Assembly: GCA_020852865.1 (NCBI GenBank)
Contig: JADYZZ010000031.1
Location: 1 to 53,786 of the forward strand
Direction of reading: 5' to 3'
From: Rubrivivax sp.
Lineage (GTDB): Bacteria > Pseudomonadota > Gammaproteobacteria > Burkholderiales > Burkholderiaceae_C
Length of the DNA stretch: 53,786 nt
Part shown: in pieces, positions 48,582 through 53,786 of the stretch
Layout of the letters: every line of letters starts with the position of its first letter
Position numbering within the stretch: the first letter of the stretch is position 1
Translations under genes and position numbers: made by a program
The notes under the pieces: generated by a model
Databases searched by the model: none
Told to the model about the DNA's origin: nothing
What the model saw: the letters and a program-made list of their open reading frames with translations, nothing else

Positions 48582-48989
48582 ATGGTCACTCGCAAAGCAC
48601 CGGCGCCGACGATCGCCAAGGCCCGCAAGGATCTGTCGGCGGCCGCGCGTGGCGTCAAGGCCGCCGTCGCGAACAAGGTCGAGGGCCTGGCCGGGCGGCT
48701 GGCCGGCAAGCTCGAAGCGGCACGCGTCGCGGTCAAGAAGAAGGTCGTCTCGGCGCAAAAGAGCGTGAGCGGCAAGCTCACCGAGGCGCGCAAGACGGCC
48801 AAGAAGGAATGGACGAGCGCCGAGCGCGCGGCCAAGAAGGCGGTGAAGGCTAAGGCCGGCGAGGTCTACACGGCGTCGAACCGCAGGCTGGCCGAGTTGC
48901 ACGCGGCCGAGAAGAAGGCGGCGAAGAAGGCTCCGGCCCGCAAGGCGGCGGCGAAGAAGGCCGCCCGCAAGACCGCTGCCGCGAAGTAG
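48582..48989 (+). CDS. Histone H1-like DNA-binding protein
   Basis: 135 aa, extremely basic, almost only Ala, Lys and Arg with Gly and Val. The first ~100 residues are amphipathic helical (KARKDLSAAARGVKAAVANK...). The tail from ~105 has Lys/Ala repeats such as AAKKAPARKAAAKKAARK, as in bacterial H1-like proteins (Chlamydia HC1/HC2, Bordetella BpH1). It would bind and condense DNA. GAGGAG lies 6 bases before the ATG. TAGACT 30 bp upstream is a plausible -10. Confidence 0.8.
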   Translation: MVTRKAPAPTIAKARKDLSAAARGVKAAVANKVEGLAGRLAGKLEAARVAVKKKVVSAQKSVSGKLTEARKTAKKEWTSAERAAKKAVKAKAGEVYTASNRRLAELHAAEKKAAKKAPARKAAAKKAARKTAAAK

Positions 48990-49140
48990 GAGCCGCGGCC
49001 GAGCGGCGCCGGGCTGCGCAAGCGGCGGCGGCATTGCGGCCGCGGGCGGTGGGCTGCGTGGTCGCGGCGCCGATCGGTCGCTGCCGGGGCCTTGATCGGG
49101 CGCTGCTGCCTGCGGCGCCGGTCGTCGGCGCGGTGCCGCT

Positions 49141-49146
49141 TACACT
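49141..49146 (+). promoter_or_regulatory. -10-like TACACT immediately before plsY
   Basis: TACACT is followed by nine bases and the plsY ATG. No Shine-Dalgarno is visible. It is a near-leaderless promoter candidate. Confidence 0.45.
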
Positions 49147-49155
49147 GCCCGCCCG

Positions 49156-49845
49156 ATGCAAGCTCTCGCATTCCTCGCCGCCGTCGCCGGCGGCTACCTG
49201 ATCGGCAGCGTCTCGTTTGCCGTCGTCGTCAGCCGCGCGATGGGGCTGGCCGACCCGCGCAGCTACGGCTCGGGCAACCCGGGCGCAACCAACGTGCTGC
49301 GCTCGGGCAACAAGGCGGCGGCCGTGCTCACGCTCGTGCTCGACGCGCTCAAGGGCTGGCTGCCGGTGCTGCTGGTACAGCAGTTCGGCGCGCGCTTGGG
49401 CCTCGGCGAGACGGCGGCCGCGTTCGCCGGACTGGGTGCCTTCGCCGGCCATCTGTGGCCGGTGTACTTCCGCTTGCGCGGCGGCAAGGGCGTGGCCACC
49501 GCGGCCGGCGTGCTGCTCGGCGTCAGTCCGCTGCTCGGCCTGGCCTGCCTCGTCACCTGGGCGCTCGTCGCGGCGCTGACGCGCTATTCGTCGCTGGCCG
49601 CGCTCGTCACGGCCGTTTGCGCGCCGTTCTACCAGGCGCTGGTCTGGGGCCTCGAGCCGCTGCTGCTTGCACTCGTGGGCATGAGCCTGCTGCTGATCTG
49701 GCGCCACGAGGCCAACATCCGCAAGCTGCTGGCGGGCACCGAATCGAAGCTCGGCCAGAAAGCCGCAGCGCCGGCCGTGGCCGCGTCAGCGCCCGCGGCG
49801 CGGCCGCGCGCGCGGCGCGCGCGCCACACGAAGAAGGGACATTGA
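49156..49845 (+). CDS. plsY: Glycerol-3-phosphate acyltransferase PlsY
   Basis: 229 aa with five or six transmembrane helices. GSGNPGATNVLRSG and RGGKGVATAAG are the PlsY phosphate-binding loops. It acylates glycerol-3-phosphate with acyl-phosphate in phospholipid synthesis at the inner membrane. The last 25 residues form a basic Ala/Arg tail (RPRARRARHTKKGH) not needed in most homologues. A RidA-family gene follows three bases after the stop. Confidence 0.95.
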   Translation: MQALAFLAAVAGGYLIGSVSFAVVVSRAMGLADPRSYGSGNPGATNVLRSGNKAAAVLTLVLDALKGWLPVLLVQQFGARLGLGETAAAFAGLGAFAGHLWPVYFRLRGGKGVATAAGVLLGVSPLLGLACLVTWALVAALTRYSSLAALVTAVCAPFYQALVWGLEPLLLALVGMSLLLIWRHEANIRKLLAGTESKLGQKAAAPAVAASAPAARPRARRARHTKKGH

Positions 49846-49847
49846 TC

Positions 49848-50192
49848 ATGGTGCAGCGTTTCGACGTGGGCGCCCGGCTCTCGGAGATGGCCGTGCACAA
49901 CGGCATGTGCTGGCTTGCCGGCCAGGTGGCCGCAGACGCCACGCAGGACGCCGGCGGCCAGACGCGCCAGGTGCTGGCCGCGGTGGATGCACTGCTGGCG
50001 CGTGCCGGCAGCGACAAACGCAAGATCGTGATGTGCCAGATCTTCCTCGCCGACCTCGCCGACTTCGCTGCCATGAACGCGGTCTGGGACGCCTGGGTGA
50101 GCCCGGGCCAGGCACCGCCGCGCGCCACCGTGCAGGCGCGATTGGCCAGGCCCGAGTGGAAGGTCGAGATCGTGGTCACGGCGGCGTTGTGA
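49848..50192 (+). CDS. RidA/YjgF family protein
   Basis: 114 aa, RidA length. VHNGMCWLAGQVAADATQDAGGQTRQVLAAVDALLARAG and PPRATVQARLARPEWKVEI are typical of the YoaB-like RidA group, with the Arg of PPRATV in the usual place. RidA proteins remove reactive enamine/imine intermediates. It follows plsY closely and probably shares its transcript. Confidence 0.9.
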   Translation: MVQRFDVGARLSEMAVHNGMCWLAGQVAADATQDAGGQTRQVLAAVDALLARAGSDKRKIVMCQIFLADLADFAAMNAVWDAWVSPGQAPPRATVQARLARPEWKVEIVVTAAL

Positions 50193-50247
50193 GACGGGCT
50201 TGCGCCTCGATGTGCGCTGCGCCGCTGCCCTTCGTGCCGGACCGCGG

Positions 50248-50610
50248 ATGAACCTGGCGCGCCGCGATCTCGCCGTTCTGGCGCTGCTCGTCATCGGCGC
50301 CAGCCTGGCGGGCCAGTGGTGGAGCGCGCGCGCGCGCAGCACGCTGGGCGACGAGGTGGCGGCGTTGGCGCGGCCCGGCGACATCCGCATGATCTCGTCC
50401 GAGACCTGCGCCATCTGCGCGCTGGCGCGCCGCTGGTTCCAGCAGCACCGCGTGGCGTTTGCCGAGTGCTTCATCGAACGCGACGCGCAGTGCCGCGCCG
50501 ACTTCGACGCGGCACGCGCGCCGGGCACGCCGCTCATCGTGGTGCGCGGCGTGCCGCAACTGGGTTTTCGGCCCGAACGCCTGCGCGACGCGCTGGCATC
50601 CGGCACCTGA
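50248..50610 (+). CDS. Membrane-anchored glutaredoxin/thioredoxin-fold protein
   Basis: 120 aa. One N-terminal helix (LAVLALLVIGASLAGQWW, ~8-25) anchors the protein, and a thioredoxin fold follows with the redox motif CAIC in SSETCAICALARRWF. The cis-Pro segment is GTPLIVVRG. A periplasmic thiol-disulfide role is likely, though the partner is unknown. ATG 50248 is chosen because the helix begins there; a longer in-frame start at 50200 adds basic residues. It is convergent with the uncharacterised gene, 45 bp apart. Confidence 0.78.
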   Translation: MNLARRDLAVLALLVIGASLAGQWWSARARSTLGDEVAALARPGDIRMISSETCAICALARRWFQQHRVAFAECFIERDAQCRADFDAARAPGTPLIVVRGVPQLGFRPERLRDALASGT

Positions 50611-50655
50611 GCAGGGCCGCATCCGGGCCGGGAGTCGCACCGGCCGCCGTGCCGC

Positions 50656-51498
50656 TCAGGCGTAGAAGTCGCTCGGCACGTTCATGAACCAGTGGGCGTT
50701 CTCGCTGCGGTTCGCGCCGCGTGCGCCCAGGAAGGCCTGCAGCAGCGCCTGCGACGAGGCCGGATTGAACTGCGGCGGCTGCGGGTCGGCCAGCAGCGCC
50801 TGCAGCTCGGCTTCGGGCGGCGCACCGCGCACATTGCGCAGCAGCTCGTAGCCGCGGCCGCGGCTTGGCATCGGCATCGGTTCGCCGCCGCGCCACTGGA
50901 ACTTCACGTCGTGGTGCACGCGCCAGTGCAGGTGCGCGAGATGGTGGCGCCGGCGGCTCGAGGTCTCGATGGCCGTCAGCACGGTCCAGAACAGCCGCTC
51001 GTCGACGGCGTGGAACAGGAAGTTGTCGACGTTGCGCAGGGAATTGCGCAGCTTGCGCGGCAGCTTCATCGTCGGGTGATCCGAGCTGCGGCATTCGATG
51101 CGCCCGGCGGCAGCGGCGAAGCGCGGTGCGCGCCGCGTCCACGGGCTGCGGTCGTCGAGGCTGTCGAGCAGCAGGCGCGCGGGCATGGCGTTCTCGAACA
51201 TCACCGCGATGCTGCCTTCGCGCGACAGGCGGCCCGCGTAGTAGGCCTGGCCCGAGACCATCTTGGTCAGCTGCACGAAGCCGAAGTCCCAGCCCGCCGT
51301 CGGCTGTGCGCCGCCGCCGGCGGCGACGAAACTGCCGCGCACGGCAACGGCCTCGCCCGGTTCGCGTCCGGCATCGGCCGCGCCGAGGTCGAAGCCGCGC
51401 GCGAGGTGAAAGAACACGCTGGCGCGGCCCGGCGTGACCGTGGCGCGCGCGCCTCGGTCGTCGGGAGCCAGGGTTGCGGCGTCGAACGCGGGCGCCAT
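50656..51498 (-). CDS. Protein of unknown function, partner of a peptidoglycan-binding-like gene
   Basis: 280 aa. I recognise no family. It has no signal peptide or membrane segment. Visible features are a beta-rich N-terminal half with repeated short hydrophobic strands (SVFFHLARGFDLGA, DFGFVQLTKMVSGQAYYAG), a His/Arg cluster near 183-198 (RRRHHLAHLHWRVHHD) and aromatic HWFMNVPSDFY at the C-terminus. The ATG at 51498 lies five bases after the stop of the upstream gene, so the two are a unit. Confidence 0.7.
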   Translation of the reverse strand: MAPAFDAATLAPDDRGARATVTPGRASVFFHLARGFDLGAADAGREPGEAVAVRGSFVAAGGGAQPTAGWDFGFVQLTKMVSGQAYYAGRLSREGSIAVMFENAMPARLLLDSLDDRSPWTRRAPRFAAAAGRIECRSSDHPTMKLPRKLRNSLRNVDNFLFHAVDERLFWTVLTAIETSSRRRHHLAHLHWRVHHDVKFQWRGGEPMPMPSRGRGYELLRNVRGAPPEAELQALLADPQPPQFNPASSQALLQAFLGARGANRSENAHWFMNVPSDFYA

Positions 51499-51503
51499 GG
51501 CTT

Positions 51504-51884
51504 TCAGCGCGCGTCTTCGCGCCGCGTGGCGACCGCGACGCTGCGCGGATCGACGGCCGCCGGGCGGCACTCGACCAGCAGCATGTCGGCGTCGAGGGCG
51601 GCGATCGTCATGCGGCCGACGATGTCGTCGGCCTGCGTCTGGTAGGCGCGGTTGACGATGCTGCGCCGGCGCTTGTAGCGCAGCACCGCGGCGGCGGTGC
51701 TCGGGCCGTAATGCGATCGCTCGAGTTCGGCGCGCGCGACGTTCAGGCCGTCGATGGCGAACAGCGCCGTCTGGATCCTGCCGACATGCGCGCCGCGCGC
51801 CCCGGGCATCACGTGGGCCGCGTCCTCGAGCGCGCAGCGCTCGAGCAGCGCATCGCCGCCGAGCAGTCTCGATCGCAGTGGCAT
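51504..51884 (-). CDS. Small protein with a peptidoglycan-binding-like (PG_binding_1) fold
   Basis: 126 aa, no signal peptide. Residues ~28-100 follow the repeat pattern of the PG_binding_1 domain: PGARGAHVGRIQTALF, HYGPSTAAAVLRYKRRR and DDIVGRMTIAALD. Such small non-exported versions occur in many proteobacterial genomes without a known role. An AGGAGG lies at good spacing before the ATG. It is the first gene of a two-gene unit and lies 143 bp downstream of ettA on the same strand. Confidence 0.75.
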   Translation of the reverse strand: MPLRSRLLGGDALLERCALEDAAHVMPGARGAHVGRIQTALFAIDGLNVARAELERSHYGPSTAAAVLRYKRRRSIVNRAYQTQADDIVGRMTIAALDADMLLVECRPAAVDPRSVAVATRREDAR

Positions 51885-52027
51885 CGTTCACCTCCTGCCG
51901 TGCTGCCTCGCCGCGCGCCGCCGGGTGCGCGGCCTGCCCGTGATTGGACACGCGCAGGCCGTGCGCGTCCATCGTGCGGCCGGGGGAGATGCCGGTGCCG
52001 CAGGGTGCAGGGCGCAGGCGGCCCGGT

Positions 52028-53691
<1,664 letters not shown>

Positions 53692-53692
<1 letters not shown>

Positions 53693-53769
53693 TACATGGC
53701 CCTCCATGAGCGAAGCGAGTGCAGGCCGGCGCAGCCGGGCAGTTGTTTCGCGAAAACATACTGCGCCAT
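53692..53769 (-). CDS. Leader-like short ORF overlapping the ettA start
   Basis: 25 codons. It starts with the same six residues as EttA (MAQYVF), because the ettA start region is duplicated, and then reads AKQLPGC... to a TAA that overlaps the ettA ATG. It has its own copy of the GGAGGG ribosome-binding site. It may be a translated leader coupled to ettA, or simply a by-product of duplication or misassembly at the window edge. Confidence 0.4.
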
Positions 53770-53786
53770 TACATGGCCCTCCATGA
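53752..53786. repeat. 35-bp direct repeat, outer copy ending exactly at the window edge
   Basis: This copy is identical to the one at 53675-53709, and the window stops at its last base, so the repeat may continue or be an assembly-end artefact. Confidence 0.95.

Overview
The window is about 54 kb of very GC-rich, densely packed DNA. Together, the base composition, the phasin gene and gene neighbourhoods such as pdh with a FixJ-type two-component pair point to a betaproteobacterium of the order Burkholderiales, probably near the Rubrivivax/Leptothrix group; this placement is inference. I support 46 protein genes, one short leader-like ORF and two tRNAs. I see no phage, IS element, CRISPR array or rRNA. 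Almost every long ORF opposite these genes is a high-GC shadow. No stretch above 300 bases lacks a gene; the largest gaps are 5839-6133 and 27355-27602, and both carry regulatory sequence.

Layout. 1-4.0 kb: tRNA-Asn, a TonB-dependent receptor behind a TPP riboswitch (predicted thiamine uptake), a ferredoxin-NADP reductase and a 7Fe ferredoxin. 4.2-13.1 kb: patatin-like lipoprotein, phasin, hotdog thioesterase, nitroreductase, Na+/H+ antiporter, 2-hydroxyacid dehydrogenase, rmuC, MFS transporter and a DUF4124/glutaredoxin-like envelope protein. 13.1-16.1 kb: M3 oligopeptidase and folD. 16.1-25.9 kb: a sensor kinase/FixJ-like regulator pair diverging from aceE-aceF-lpdA, the complete pyruvate dehydrogenase complex.

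26.0-32.6 kb is a sulfur module: a small Lys-rich exported peptide, a two-domain rhodanese, a YeeE/YedE transporter split into two genes, and a Tat-exported molybdopterin oxidoreductase with its Fe-S and NrfD subunits. 32.7-43.8 kb is a complete glycogen cluster: glgP-glgB-glgX-malQ on the minus strand diverging from glgC-glgA, covering synthesis, branching, phosphorolysis, debranching and maltodextrin recycling.

43.9-53.8 kb holds tRNA-Ser, a GNAT acetyltransferase, a degenerate HD-GYP protein, a MurA-type enzyme, a hemolysin III family protein, ybaK, a histone H1-like protein, plsY, a RidA-family protein, a membrane-anchored thioredoxin-fold protein, an uncharacterised two-gene unit (peptidoglycan-binding-like plus unknown) and ettA. 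A 35-bp direct duplication of the ettA start region lies at the right edge of the window.

Regulatory highlights: a TPP riboswitch whose conserved 3' strand is itself the Shine-Dalgarno sequence; two PhaR-like operators flanking the phasin promoter; an AT-rich palindrome between the rhodanese and YeeE genes; and five genes with a -10-like hexamer only 6-9 nt before the start codon, suggesting leaderless transcripts.
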